This document shows, one piece after another, positions 44,869 through 56,210 of a DNA stretch of 64,000 bases. The notes beneath the pieces are model-generated. The model saw nothing but the letters and a program-made list of their open reading frames with translations, had not been told where the DNA came from and searched no databases. Origin of the DNA: Neoarius graeffei (lineage: Eukaryota; Chordata; Actinopteri; Siluriformes; Ariidae); the NCBI RefSeq assembly GCF_027579695.1, contig NC_083583.1:18006257-18070256 (forward strand). Reading direction: 5' to 3'. Position 1 is the stretch's first letter. Each line of letters opens with the position of its first letter. The position numbers and the translations under genes were made by a program.

Positions 44869-45405
44869 GTGGACACATTGGGTGGAGTTAGCGAAAGTGG
44901 GTGGACGTCATGTGATGTCATTAGGCGGCGCAAACAGTGACATCAGTGACCTTTTAAGTGGTAGTCTCACGACCCGGATAGTAAACAATAAACATAGAGG
45001 ACATGGAGTCGTTAGTGTTGCTGGTCTTGGTGCTGTGGCTTGTTGTCACCAACAATGCCAACAGATACTGGCAAGAGCGTATAGATGATCATCTTCTGAT
45101 CTTCTTCTTTGTCGTAATTCTTCTTCTTCCGAGTTTACGGTGTTTACAGATCCCAGCGTGCTCGCGGGGCGTGTGTGGGCATGTGAGGACACTCCTCCTC
45201 ACCAATCAGTGCACAGGGGAGTGTCTCCTCACGCCCCTAGCCCCACTCGGCTCGGTTGGGCTCACTTCAGCCCCACTCCAAAACCGTGAGAGTTTTGGGT
45301 GCTGAGTAAGGCTGAAGTGAGCTCAGTCATGCTGCTCTGAGGTAGTCGAAACGCGAGCCGTGTTGGGCTGAAGTGAGCTGAAAAAGGGTAGTGGAAAAGG
45401 CCCAT

Positions 45406-46233
45406 ATGTAACTACAGTCTGAGCTCCTAAATCTAATAGACTGAGATAACAATACAATGAGTGTATTGTGTGAGTTGCATGTGAACAAGTCTTAGTTCCC
45501 AAGACTCAGGGGACTTCAAGCAGATTTTCTTCAGAGCCATTGCAAAAATCAACATCTCTCACAAACCTATCCAGCCGCTGTCATAAAAATCAAAGTGAGG
45601 TTCACCCTCAAAACGGCATGTGTACCATGTACATACACAGGATATAGTAAGTACATGGATACCCCATTAATGAGTATGAGCAGTAGCCAGACAGCCGACA
45701 CGTGTGTGTATGCAATAAGCCTGCTGCAGCATCTTATCATTTTGGCTTGTGAATATGCATATTAATGATGCCATGAACATAAAAGGATGGTACACACCTT
45801 TTGCATGTAGTCTACATTGGAGTCTGGGAATACAGTATGTTATTATGTACCGGTAAATGCAGGAAGTTCCCGCGGCCTGTTAAAATCCAACAGGACTTAT
45901 CCAGTTTGCTTTTCACTGCATTCGTGTCACAAGTGAAAAAACCTAAGCTAGGACCTATTATTAAATATAAATTAAAACCATAAACTCTTCAGCTCAATCC
46001 CACATAATGATTTATTTTGTTTAATTTTTTACCTTGTTAATTAAAAATGGCGGGCATACTGTATCTCGGATTCTGCAATACAATCAAGTCACAATTCCAA
46101 GTAACCATATATGAAAACTTTTTTTTTTTTGGACAGGGGTGGGTGTGCCCCCCAAATCCATGCCAGGATAAGACAGGCTGGGTTTCTGGCTGTGCTTTTA
46201 AATATTAAATATGTAAATAGTTTTGCTATGATT
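45406..46233. other. intron sequence, nothing recognised
   Basis: About 830 bases with only short frames. No terminal repeats or exons were found. Confidence 0.4.
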
Positions 46234-46244
46234 GGTTAACATCC

Positions 46245-46623
46245 GGCGGCACGGTGGTGTAGTGGTTAGCGCTGTCGCCTCACAGCAAGAAGGTCCTGGG
46301 TTCGAGCCCCGGGGCCGGCGAGGGCCCTTCTGTGTGGAGTTTTGCATGTTCTCCCCGTGTCCGCGTGGGTTTTCTCCGGGTGCTCCGGTTTCCCCCACAG
46401 TCCAAAGACATGCAGGTTAGGTTAACTGGTGACTCTAAATTGACCGTAGGTGTGAATGTGAGTGTGAATGGTTGTCTGTGTCTATGTGTCAGCCCTGTGA
46501 TGACCTGGCGACTTGTCCAGGGTGTACCCCGCCTTTCGCCCGTAGTCAGCTGGGATAGGCTCCAGCTTGCCTGCGACCCTGTAGAAGGATAAAGCGGCTA
46601 GAGATAATGAGATGAGATGAGAT
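46245..46623 (+). repeat. tRNA-derived SINE, full length, little diverged
   Basis: Nearly identical to 9203-9584 in head, body and tail (tail GATGAGATGAGAT). An 11-bp target duplication GGTTAACATCC lies at 46234-46244 and 46624-46634. Confidence 0.92.
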
Positions 46624-46872
46624 GGTTAACATCCACACCCACTGAAGTGTTTTGCTACAGTCTTCATGTTGCTGTTTTTACGATGACATGTAGATGCTTG
46701 TGTACATATGAAACAAATATTTCCAAAACCTAGTATTTGCATAGCATTTACATAGCTTGTGTGCCCTATTACCAGAGGGCCAGCCCCCTCCCACACTGTA
46801 ACCCTAGCTATGTAATAGGCGAGAGGCAGAGGGCTATAGAAACAGAGATTGGTGCTGCCCGATGTACCTTAA

Positions 46873-47601
46873 AGGAACAGTCCACCGTACTTCCCTAACG
46901 AAATATGCTCTTATCTGAATTGAGACGAGCTGCTCCGTACCTCTCCGAGCTTTGCGCGACCTCCCAGTCAGTCAGACGCAGTCAGACGCGCTGTCACTCC
47001 TGTTAGCAATGTAGCTAGGCTCAGTATGACCAATGGTATTTTTTGGGGCTGTAGTTAGATGCGACCAAACTCTTCCACGTTTTTCCTGTTTACATAGGTT
47101 TATATGACCAGTGATATGAAAAAATTTCAGTTACACAAATTGAAACGTAGCGATTTTCTATGCTATGGAAAGTCCGCACTATAATGACAGGTGTACTAAC
47201 ACCTTCTGTGCGCTTCGGCAGCGCATTGATACGGAGCTCAGATATCAATGCGCTGTCGAAGCGCGCAGAAGGTGTTAGCACGCCTGTCATTATAGTGCGG
47301 ACTTTCCATAGCATAGAAAATCGCTACGTTTCAATTTGTGTAACTGAACTTTTTTCATATCACTGGTCATATAAACCTATGTAAACAGGAAAAACGCGGA
47401 AGAGTTTGGTCGCATCTAACTACAGCCCCAAAAAATACCATTGGCCATGCTGAGCCTAGCTACATTGCTAACAGTTGTGACAGCGCGTCTGACTGCGTCT
47501 GACTGACTGGGAGGTTGCGCAAAGCTCGGAGAGGTACGGAGCAGCTCGTCTCAATTCAGATAAAAGCATATTTCATTATGGAAGTACGGGGGACTGTTCC
47601 T
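46873..47601. mobile_element. 729-bp palindromic piggyBac-like MITE
   Basis: The two arms of about 359 bp are reverse complements with few mismatches, around a short centre near 47237. Ends AGGAACAGTCCACCGTACTT and (reverse) AAGGAACAGTCCCCCGTACTT are flanked by TTAA at 46869-46872 and 47602-47605. Mirror-image open frames (47090-47314 minus, 47160-47384 plus) are a by-product of the palindrome. Confidence 0.85.
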
Positions 47602-47605
47602 TTAA

Positions 47606-47652
47606 GGGCCTAGTTAGTGCTTGGATGGGAGACTGCTTGAGAATACCAGGTG
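47606..47652 (+). repeat. 5S rRNA-like 3' fragment
   Basis: GGGCCTAGTTAGTGCTTGG continuing into GATGGGAGACTGCTTGAGA and ATACCAGGTGCTG closely matches the 3' third of eukaryotic 5S rRNA. The 5' part is not found on the other side of the MITE, so this is a pseudogene piece or part of a 5S-derived SINE, not a functional gene. Confidence 0.6.
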
Positions 47653-47985
47653 CTGGCAAAGGAAGGACTTTGACTTTTTGTGTGCCCTATGACATTGCTA
47701 ACATTGAGTAAGCTACCTTCAAGTTAACATGAACTAACAGCTAACTGCCAAAAAGGACCCTTGGTAAAGGTAGTGCTTACAGGAGCTCACCTCAATGCAT
47801 GGTGGCACAACAGGGAATTACTTATTTTTGCAATACTATGGTCAATTCAGATAATGTAGCTTAAAAGTTAATGCTGGCACCTTTCTGTTTTAGCCAGCAT
47901 TAACTTTTTCAGCAGTTTGTGCTACAGTAGCTATTCTGTGGGATTGGACCATATGGGCTAGCCTTTGTGCCCTATGCGACTCAAT
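47653..47985. other. intron sequence, nothing recognised
   Basis: About 330 bases containing a short inverted pair (TTAATGCTGGC at 47869, GCCAGCATTAA at 47895). No gene or classified repeat was seen. Confidence 0.4.
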
Positions 47986-48302
47986 GAGCCGGTTCGCCAG
48001 TTGTCCTTCTTCAGACCACTTTCAGTAGGTAGTAACCACTGCATACCGGGAACACCCCACAAGATGTGCCATTTTGGAGATGCTCAGACCTAGTCATCGA
48101 GCCATCACAATTTGGACCTTATCAAAGTCGATCAGATCCTTATGCTTGCCCATTTTTCCTGCTTTCAACAAATCACCTCCAAGAACTGACTGTTCTCTTG
48201 CTGTCTAATATATCCCACCCCTTTACAGGTGCCATTGCAATGAGATAATCAGTGTTATTCACTTGACCTGTCAGTGGTCAAAATGTTGTGGCTGATTAGT
48301 GT
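47986..48302 (-). mobile_element. Tc1-like remnant, N-terminal transposase part
   Basis: On the minus strand from about 48155, MGKHKDLIDFDKVQIVMA, then a stop, then LGLSISKMAHLVGCSRYAVV: the helix-turn-helix start of a Tc1-type transposase. The catalytic part is absent. Confidence 0.7.
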
Positions 48303-48357
48303 AAAATTAAACAGCATACAGAAATACTGCTCAAACATATTTACTCTGTTTTTACAG

Positions 48358-48626
48358 GAGCTCAAGTAGAGACAATTCCATCCGTATCCATGTGTCTTTG
48401 AGTGTAGCCAGTTTCCTCCTCAACACCAGCTTCTTGTTCATCGAATGGGGAGCCACTTGGTCTCAAGAAGGTGCATGTGTCTTAATAGCAGTGATACTAC
48501 AGTACAGCCTCCTGTCCTGTTTCTCCTGGATGGCCAATGAAGCCATACATTTGTACTTGCTTCTAATCAAAGTGTTCAACACCTACATCAAGCACTACAT
48601 GGTCAAGCTGTCACTGTTTGGATGGG
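48358..48626 (+). CDS. adhesion GPCR, exon 10 (TM2 and TM3)
   Basis: Acceptor TTTTTACAG|, donor G|GTGAGG, phase 2 in, phase 1 out. It encodes SSSRDNSIRIHVSLSVASFL (intracellular loop 1 into TM2), EWGATW and the TM3 cysteine (ACVLIAVILQYSLLSCFSW), then MANEAIHLYLLLIKVFNTYI and KLSLFGWG at the start of TM4. The 'SWM..EA.HLY' block and the NLTYI-like pattern after TM3 resemble ADGRG1-type receptors. Confidence 0.95.
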
Positions 48627-48726
48627 GTGAGGAATCAGGCCATGTGGTCCACACTGCAAAACACACCACAGTATAAGCCCGATAATAATAATGTCTGTTT
48701 AATTAAAATTACAGTACACTTACACT

Positions 48727-48890
48727 CAAAGACCACTTTATTAGGTACACCTGGTCCTTCATGCAATTATCCAATCAGCCAATCATGTTGCAGCATTGCA
48801 ATGCAGGCTCACTGAATCTGGAGAGTAGAAGCCTGGAAAAAGGCAGGCCATTTTTTTTTTCTAATGTTCAGTTCTTCGGTTTCAGAGAGT
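48727..48890. mobile_element. Tc1-like terminal fragment
   Basis: CACTTTATTAGGTACACCTG followed by ATGCAATTATCCAATCAGCC is the terminus of the same Tc1-type family seen at 63423-63539 in reverse. Only the end is present. Confidence 0.6.
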
Positions 48891-49792
48891 CTATGCCAAG
48901 TCAAGTCAAGTTTATTTTTATAGCGTTTGTAACAATATACATTGTCGCAAAGCAGCTTTACAGAATTGGAATTACTTTAAACATGAGCTAATTTTATCCC
49001 TAATCTATCCCCAATGAGCAAGCCTGTGGTGACGGTGGCAAGGAAAAATTCCCTCAGACGACATGAGGACGAAACCTCGAGAGGAACCAGACTCAAAAGG
49101 GAACCCATCCTCATTTGGGTGATAACAGACAACGTGATTATAACATTTGTAACAGTTTTAACTTGAAGTCAGTTTCGTTGATGTTATAACTCTTCATTGA
49201 TGGAAACTTGAGTGCAAAACTGTTCATGACAACTGCAGTCCTAAAGTTAGCAAGTCAATTGTAGTCCTCAGCCACAAAAGCATTACTGTAAGTGTCCAGA
49301 ACATCTTCCAAGTGTGACTTTCAACTGTCCATATGGGGCCATCCTCCACAGGAGCGATGTGATAAGACTCCAACCAGACATAGGGCATCAGGATGGATCA
49401 GGCAGGTCTGAGGAGCAGAAGAGGTTAGCATTTCAATCTCAGGATTGACTTGTAACTCAGAGGGACAGATGGGGGGAGAGAGAGAGAGAAAACACAGGTT
49501 GTTAGGTACTGTATGCCCAATGTCACCTGATAAGTAGGAACACTATACATTTTGTGCTGAGTGCAAGCAGGGACTCCAGCAAAACTAACTATGACAGCAT
49601 AACTAAAAGGGGAGAGCCAGAAGGTAACACAGGCATAAGGGCACCCCGGGACATAAAGCAGCCAGCCACTACACCATCAACAAACTTAAGTAAGCAAGCG
49701 AGTGGGGTACTGACAGCATCCATACATCCCAGTTTACCAAAACACTATGTCTGAGGATCCTCCAGATCTACTCCTTTCCCTCATAAACACGA

Positions 49793-51290
49793 TTAACAAA
49801 AGGCTTGACTAAACAGATATGTTTTCAGCCTAGACTTAAACGCTGAGACTGTGTTTGATTCCCGAACACTACTTGGAAGGCTGTTCCATAACTGTGGGGC
49901 TTTGTAAGAAAAGGCTCTGCCCTCTGATGTAGCCTTCACTATATGAGGTACCAGCAGATAGCCTGCACCTTTTGTTCTAAGTAGACGTGGCAGGTCATAA
50001 AGGGCCAGAAGTTCACTCAGGTACTGTGGCGCGAGACCATTCAGTGCTTTAAAGATCAGTAGTAGTATTTTATAAACAATACAAAATTTGATTGGGAGCC
50101 AATGCAGTGTGAATATGACAGGGGTGGTCATATTTTCTAGTTCTAGTAAGGACTCTTGCTGCTGCATTTTGAACTAACTGGAGCTTGTTTATGCACTTGT
50201 TTGAACATCCAGACAGTAAGGCATTACAATAATCCAACCTGGAGGTAACAAACACAGGAACTAGTTTTTCTGTGTCGTGCAGTGACATTAAATTTCTTAT
50301 CTTAGCAATATTTCTGAGATGAAAGAAAGCTATCCAGGTAATGTTATCGATATGAGTTTCAAATGAAAGACTGGGGTCAATAATCACTCCGAGGTCTTTT
50401 ACTGCTGCACATGAAGAAACAGAAAGGCCATCCAGAGTTACTATCTAATCAGAAAACTTACTTCTAGCTGCATGTGGTCCTAGTGCAAGTACTCCAGTTG
50501 TGTCAGAGTTAAGCAGAAGCAAGTTAATATGCATCCAGTATCTAATTTCCTTTACACATTCCTCAGTTTTATTAAGCTGATGTCTCTTGTCTGGTTTTGC
50601 AGAAACATACAACTGTGTGTCATCAGCATAACAATGGAAACTAATACCATGCTTACGAATATCATCACCCAGAGGTAACATATATAAAGAAAAAAAAAAC
50701 AGTGGACCCAAGACAGAACCTTGTGGAACACCAAACTTTACCTCAGTATGTCTAGAAAAATCACCATTTACATCAACACACTGATAACGATCAGTAAAAT
50801 AAGAGCTGAGCCAGGAGAGGGCCATTCCCTTAACTCCCACAACATTTTCTAGTCTATCCAGAAGAATGGAATGATCAATGGTATCAAATGCTGCACTAAG
50901 GTCAAGCAACACAAGCAGCGAGACACAGCCCTGATCAGACGCCAACAGTAGGTAATTTACTACTTTAACCAGAGCTGTCTCTGTGCTATGATGAGGTCTA
51001 AATCCTGACTGATACATTTCATGGATGTTATTCCTATGTAAATAGGAGCATAACTGCTGTGCCACAGCTTTTTCTAGGACCTTGGAGATAAAGGGGAGGT
51101 TTGATATTGGCCAATAATTGGACAGCTGACAGGGATCAAGGTCAGGTTTTTTAATCAGGGGTTTGATAACTGCAAGTTTAAAGGATTTGGGTACATAGCT
51201 AATTCTAAGGGAGGAATTTATTATTTTTAGAAACGGTTCAATTACTTCAGGTATTATCTGTTTGAATAGACATTTAGGCAGAGGTGTCAA
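49793..51290 (-). pseudogene. L2-like reverse transcriptase, broken
   Basis: The frame 51290-50445 has RT blocks in order: [43 protein letters not shown] (first catalytic Asp), [11 protein letters not shown] and [11 protein letters not shown] (catalytic YADD). A stop at about 50442 and a frame change lead into 50387-50070 and 50167-49793, the C-terminal domain (HWLPIKFCIVYKILLL, LAPQYLSELL). The core is well kept. Its N-terminal end is cut at 51279 by the hAT insertion. Confidence 0.9.
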
Positions 51291-53070
51291 GTAACGAAGT
51301 ACAAATACTTCATTATTTTACTTAAGTAGAAATTTTGGTACTTTCTACTTTACTGGAGTAATAATTTTTCAACCTACTTTTTATCTCTACTCGTTACATT
51401 TTCAAGCATTTACTTTTACTTCGTTATGTTTATAATAGTCTCGTTACTTGCATTTCATTCGGCTTGACACTTGCGACACTTTAAAAGGAAAAAATATCAA
51501 ATCCAGATCATTTGCATCACACAAAAAAAACAAACAACCCAATCAAGATAATTCGCGCCATTAAATTTGATTGTGGTTGGATGAGGAATATAATCAAAAT
51601 GTCATTACGACACCCTATTGGTCTGTCTAAAGTGCCACTCAGGGCGCTCCAAGCACACAGCAATCAGAGCTCTGACTTCGACACCGTTAGTAAATTGTGG
51701 GCTCTTGTTCGTTTGTCAGGAGTGGAATCCCCCCCCCCCGAACCATATGCGGCATTCTCTTTTCTGAGTCAGGTTAAGTTTACAAACGCAGTTATGGTAT
51801 CTTGGTGGGTGTTAGTGAGTAAAGTGACAGGTCTTAGCTTAGTAAACATCACATTAACTTGCAGTGTGTCGGCATTCCAGCGGCCGCCCTTTCTCTCCTC
51901 GCCTGTGTTCAGCCTCGTGTGACCCTTCACTAGCAGACAATGGTTTAGAAATAAGGCACACAGGAACTCAAACAGTGCTGAGAGAGTACAACTTCATTAA
52001 AGAATAGGTTTAAAAAGTATAAAATTTTAATCTTTAATATTCTCTTTTTATTATAAAAACACCAATAATTTGGTTGGTCAACACAAGACACATGCAACTT
52101 GGCTTAGAGTACAGGGATAATAAAAATTAAAAAAAAAAACACAAAGAAGGGTAGAAATCCTCACTCACTGGTTACACACCCTTATTAATTAAATTCACAC
52201 CAGTCCATTAATTCACAGCAACATGACCCAAAGTCAGATAAGAAAAGTACACACCAAGAGGATTCAAACCACTGCACACGGTATATCACTCGTTAGAACA
52301 CAACAAACTCAGTGAGGATTCTCCCAAAACAAAACAAATAAGCAAAGCAAATTCTATGCTCCCTGACCCCAGAGTAGTATAGAGCAGCTGCATATACCAA
52401 GGCTAGATGGGCACTCAGTAAAATTTCTAACCAAGAAAACAACAAAAATATAAAACAAATAAAAGCAAAACAGTGACAACGTTCTGCCACCACTGTACAC
52501 CATCCTGAAACACACATTGATACAATGAATACAAAAGAACGTGTCCTGAATGTACTAAATGTTAAGTTTTTTTCTTCAGGCTCGTGGCCTACCTGCGCTA
52601 GGGTGGCGTCGTGCCAATTAGCTTACTCCAACTCCCGGCCCAACTTCCCCGCTGGTACGGCTTGCATCTACAACGCAGTTCAATTTTGACAAGGTTTACT
52701 GCCTAACACAAACAATATCGTACTGAGACAGCATCGATGTGCGTGAAGGTGTAAGTGTGTGTGTGGTGTGCGCATGCATACCTGACCACACAAACCACAC
52801 CGCATACGTCTTGTTGACTTCTCTCAGATTCCAGCTATACCCAAACAATTACGGTCATCAGTCCCGCATTCACCAACCCAGGTCTTACAAAACCCTTAAT
52901 CAAATTACATAGCCTACTCACCAACAACCATGCACATTGAAGGCTAGTAATTTCGCCTCACTGTTGGAGTGATATTTCGAAGCTTCAAAAGTTTCACTCA
53001 TAGTGTAACTGCAGACTTCTGGACCTCACCAGCCAACTTAACGATGGTGCCCTGGCGAATGCTACAACTC

Positions 53071-54242
53071 TTCATCTTCTTCTTCTTTAGGTTTTATGGC
53101 GGTTGGCAAACTAACGTTAATGGTGCATTACCGCCACCAGCTGGACTGGGGTATGAATCTGAAGTCTAACCCTAACAAGGAAATACAAAATAATATGAGG
53201 AAAAAGAAAAAAAAAATTTGTTCTTCTAAATTCTATGAAACAGTCCTGTGTTCTTCAGGAATCTAAAAACAAAATTTAAACAAACCTCTCCAGTACTCCT
53301 TTGTAAAATATCTTGCAAATTAAATTGAATCTTTTCTCTCGCTAACTGTTCTATTAAACTTTGCCTGTTTTCCTGGTACCTTGGGCATTGTATAAAAACA
53401 TGATCTACAGTTTCTGGATAACCACAGTAAACACAGTTACCATCAGCATGTTTCTGTATTTGATGTAGATTACTATTCAAACTGGTATGTCCAAATCTCA
53501 TCCTTGAAAATACATTCTCCTCTCTCCTGCTCCTGCTCGTAGGCCTAAGTACTCCTACTTTTTTGTGAATGTTATAAAACTGTCTGCCAGTCAGCCCATC
53601 CTCCCACAACGTTTGCCACTCTCCTTTTACTTTGCGTTTCACCATACTTTTCACTTCTGCTTTACTGACGTTTACTGCCATATCTATGCTTGGATGTTCA
53701 GTCGCTTTTTTTGCACACTTGTCAGCCATTTCATTCCCTAAGACTCCTATATGAGCTGGCACCCACACAAAGGTAATGCCAACCCCTGACTTCATTAGAT
53801 TACTTGCAAGAAGTACAATTTCCAGGACAATATCTTGCCTGGTTTCTGATTGTCCAGTTTTGATGGTGATCAGCGCTGAACTGGAGTCTGACGCCACCAC
53901 TACCTTCCTTGGTCTTTTCTCCTCAACCCACTGTAAAGCCAGCCACACAGCTATCAATTCTCCTGAGTATACTGCCAGGTCATCAGTGATTCTTTTCCCT
54001 TCTACATGTTTCAATGTAGGAATGACATATCCCACCCCAACTCTACTATCTGTTTGTTTCGATGCATCTGTGAATATTTTCAGACAATCCTCATACCTCT
54101 CCATTAGATAACTCTGCACCCAGTATTTGTCAAAATCATCTTGGTTCTTATTTTCCAGTATACCCAAGTCAACATCAAGTTCTTCAAAAGTCCATGGCGG
54201 AACAGCAGGAAGTGGTATTGCGGGACTTAATTTTAGTTCTGA
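53071..54242 (-). mobile_element. 5'-truncated I-type LINE
   Basis: Inserted in the gypsy LTR with a 14-bp duplication GAATGCTACAACTC (53057-53070 and 54243-54256). The other LTR shows the empty site at about 58607-58620. The 3' end is an AAG-rich tail on the minus strand. It carries the C-terminal part of ORF2 (see 53226-54167). Confidence 0.9.
53226..54167 (-). CDS. I-type LINE ORF2 C-terminus: RNase H and CCHC-like domain (partial)
   Basis: A 313-residue open frame, the tail of a LINE ORF2 whose endonuclease and reverse transcriptase are lost by 5' truncation. RNase H catalytic acidic residues are all visible: IFTDAS, SGELIA, ASDSSSAL and GNEMADK. Near residues 246-262 is CVYCGYPETVDHVFIQC, the C-x2-C-x8-H-x4-C finger common in LINE tails. 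RNase H in a LINE points to the I/Nimb group. No stop is seen, so the insertion is fairly young, but the protein has no promoter or start of its own. Confidence 0.88.
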   Translation of the reverse strand: MGILENKNQDDFDKYWVQSYLMERYEDCLKIFTDASKQTDSRVGVGYVIPTLKHVEGKRITDDLAVYSGELIAVWLALQWVEEKRPRKVVVASDSSSALITIKTGQSETRQDIVLEIVLLASNLMKSGVGITFVWVPAHIGVLGNEMADKCAKKATEHPSIDMAVNVSKAEVKSMVKRKVKGEWQTLWEDGLTGRQFYNIHKKVGVLRPTSRSRREENVFSRMRFGHTSLNSNLHQIQKHADGNCVYCGYPETVDHVFIQCPRYQENRQSLIEQLAREKIQFNLQDILQRSTGEVCLNFVFRFLKNTGLFHRI

Positions 54243-54398
54243 GAATGCTACAACTCATGTACTGCAAACCGCTAATGAGACCAAACGATACTTTGGGACC
54301 CAACGCGAGATTTCAAAGGCTCTCTATGAGCGTCAAAATAAAAGTCTCCCACTTACAGCTACTCCATTCTGCCGGTTACACCCACCCCCCCCCTTAAA

Positions 54399-55394
54399 AA
54401 GTCACTGTCCCGGTGACATACACGAAGACTGCTGCCATGGTCTAAAATAGCACCCTACAGATCTACTGGACGCCGGATGAGTTGCAACCCCAATGGACCC
54501 TAATGGTTGGGCCACTGGGCGAGGGAGATTGTAGGGGTTGGGATGGACGCCTGCAGTCGTTCGGGTTGACCGTCTGAGGATTGCTGACGACTGGGATGAC
54601 CGAGTCGTTAGTCCCCTATCCAGAGGGCCTGTTTCAGTTGGTCGGGTGGCCTCATGCTGCGTACATCCCCACCCCACATTGTTCTCACCAATGTGGGGTG
54701 AGGTTGCTGCCGAGCTTCTCTCTGGTGGTCTTCCTCTCTCGGACGTGACAGCGTTTGTACCAGGGGGACTAGTAGTCTGGCCCGGCTGTGGAGGTTTTGC
54801 TGCTCGTATGGCGATCTGCCCCGCCGCATTGCCCACTGGCCCTCGTCCTCGCCCTGGTCACTGCTATCGTCTTGGTTAGAACACTCTTGAGCTTCCGGGA
54901 GCTCCTGTTCCGAAAGAGCGGCCAAGCTCTGGGGAAGGGTCTGTCCCGGAACTACTCTCAATTCGCTCCTGTGCATGTTCTTTGCTGGGCCTTGGCCATC
55001 CATTGGGAGAATTGTGTAGACACGGCCAACATCATCCAGACACTTCATCACCTTGTATTGGGTGCTATCCCAGATGTCTTGGATCTTATTCCGGCCGGGG
55101 GCATGTCGCTTCCGGTAGACCAGGGTGCCCACAGGAAGTATCGGAGCCACCCCGGTTTGTTGCTGCTGGGTACGTTGCGCCGCTGCGTGTTTGAGCTGTT
55201 TCTCCGCACTGGCAAACGCGAACTGGAGGAATTCTTGTTGATCCTGCACCCATTTGCTGACAGAACCTTCTCCACAGCTTTCCTCTGCTGTTCCCAGGAG
55301 CGCATCTATTGGCAGCTGGGGCTTATGTCCGAACATCAACTCAAAGGGTGAATAGCCTGTTGACTGGTGCACAGTAGTATTGTACGCGAACAAT
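54399..55394 (-). pseudogene. gypsy element 3 integrase C-terminal remnant
   Basis: The minus-strand frame 55393-54608 begins inside the integrase core (FAYNTTVHQSTGYSPFELMF) and continues through the C-terminal domain (GTLVYRKRHAPGRNK, YTILPMDGQGPAKNMHRSEL). Everything from the nucleocapsid to the middle of integrase is deleted. A purine-poor stretch of C next to the LTR (54381-54396) is the likely polypurine tract on the minus strand. Confidence 0.85.
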
Positions 55395-56210
55395 AGTCAC
55401 GGGAGGTGTTGTGGCCATCTCCTCTTCTTTAGTATCACAGGAGTATGCACGGGCCCGAGGAGCACCAACATGTTCACCTTCTTCCACCCATCGGATGGCT
55501 TCACTACGGATGGCTAGAAAGGAAGCATTAGAATTAAGTCGCAATGATCGTTTTAGTTCTCTTCGAAGCATGCTATCTCTAACGTGTTCTATGAATTGGT
55601 CCCATACCAGATGGTCACTATTAGCAATAGCTGTGGGACTTCTACGTTTAATAACCTCCATTAAAGACAGCAATGCATGTGAGAATTCTCTTAACGACTC
55701 CCCCTCCAACTGTCTCCTTTGAAAAAACTGTTTCTGTAATCCAATATATGACTGTGAACAGCCGTATAGTTCTAGCAAGATGTCAAAGATTCGGTTATAG
55801 TCTTTTCTATCTGCCACAGGGCGGAATTTGATTTCAGTTTTTGCTTCACCATCTAGATGGTCATAAACAAACAATGCTTGTTCTGAGGGAGGCATGTGGC
55901 AACTTTCCAAGGACCTGCACATCTCCTCAACCCAATCTTCAATTGTCAACCCGTCTGAGGAGTTGCCTGAAAACCTAGGGCATTTCCTCTCCCTTGGTAT
56001 AAATACATATCGGTCTGAACCAGGATTACGAGTGTCAGTTAAGTTACTGGGGCCAGCCTGCTGTGATGAATTACTAGCAGATTCTGACCTAGAAGTAGCA
56101 CTAGCTTCAGAGGCTCTCAGCCGATCATTGTCAGCCTGAAGTTGTTGCACACGTTCAGTCAAAAGTCTTAGTTGTTCTTCCATATTAACTGGGTCAGACA
56201 TGGTTACCAA
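55341..56210 (-). CDS. gypsy element 3 gag, open, fused to pol remnant
   Basis: 289 residues. The N-terminal coiled coil (EEQLRLLTERVQQLQADNDR) leads into a capsid region (TIEDWVEEMCRSLESCHM, YDHLDGEAKTEIKFRP, FFQRRQLEGESLREFSHALL) that resembles gag of element 2 and, more distantly, Arc/PNMA-like proteins. The final 20 or so residues read through the deletion junction near 55395 into out-of-frame integrase sequence. The zinc knuckle is lost. Structural gag without enzymes suggests a non-autonomous element. Confidence 0.85.
   Translation of the reverse strand: MVTMSDPVNMEEQLRLLTERVQQLQADNDRLRASEASATSRSESASNSSQQAGPSNLTDTRNPGSDRYVFIPRERKCPRFSGNSSDGLTIEDWVEEMCRSLESCHMPPSEQALFVYDHLDGEAKTEIKFRPVADRKDYNRIFDILLELYGCSQSYIGLQKQFFQRRQLEGESLREFSHALLSLMEVIKRRSPTAIANSDHLVWDQFIEHVRDSMLRRELKRSLRLNSNASFLAIRSEAIRWVEEGEHVGAPRARAYSCDTKEEEMATTPPVTIVRVQYYCAPVNRLFTL

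Larger units (their letters stand above)
43293..45403. mobile_element. MITE with AT target duplication, copy 2, interrupted
   Basis: Same family as 28418-29062, in opposite orientation: ends GGGGCTTTTCCACTACC and (reverse) GGGCCTTTTCCACTACC, with AT at 43291-43292 and 45404-45405. About 670 bp remain after removing the hAT-type insert at 43435-44868. A plus-strand frame near 45003 begins MESLVLLVLVLWLVV, signal-peptide-like; the same short stretch is on the minus strand of copy 1 near 28800. No function is claimed. Confidence 0.75.
51918..54380 (-). repeat. 3' LTR of gypsy element 3, interrupted
   Basis: From TGTGACCCTTCAC to GGTTACA on the plus strand. About 1,277 bp once the LINE insert (53071-54242) and its duplicated target are removed. 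It aligns by eye with 56420-58745. Confidence 0.88.

Noticed and set aside
47090..47384. Pair of near-identical 74-residue proteins on opposite strands
   Set aside because: They are mirror images created by the palindromic MITE; no start context or family similarity.
53226..54167. Possible host RNase H gene
   Set aside because: The open frame is bounded by a LINE-type 14-bp target duplication inside a gypsy LTR and has the LINE C-terminal finger; it is retrotransposon ORF2, not a host gene.
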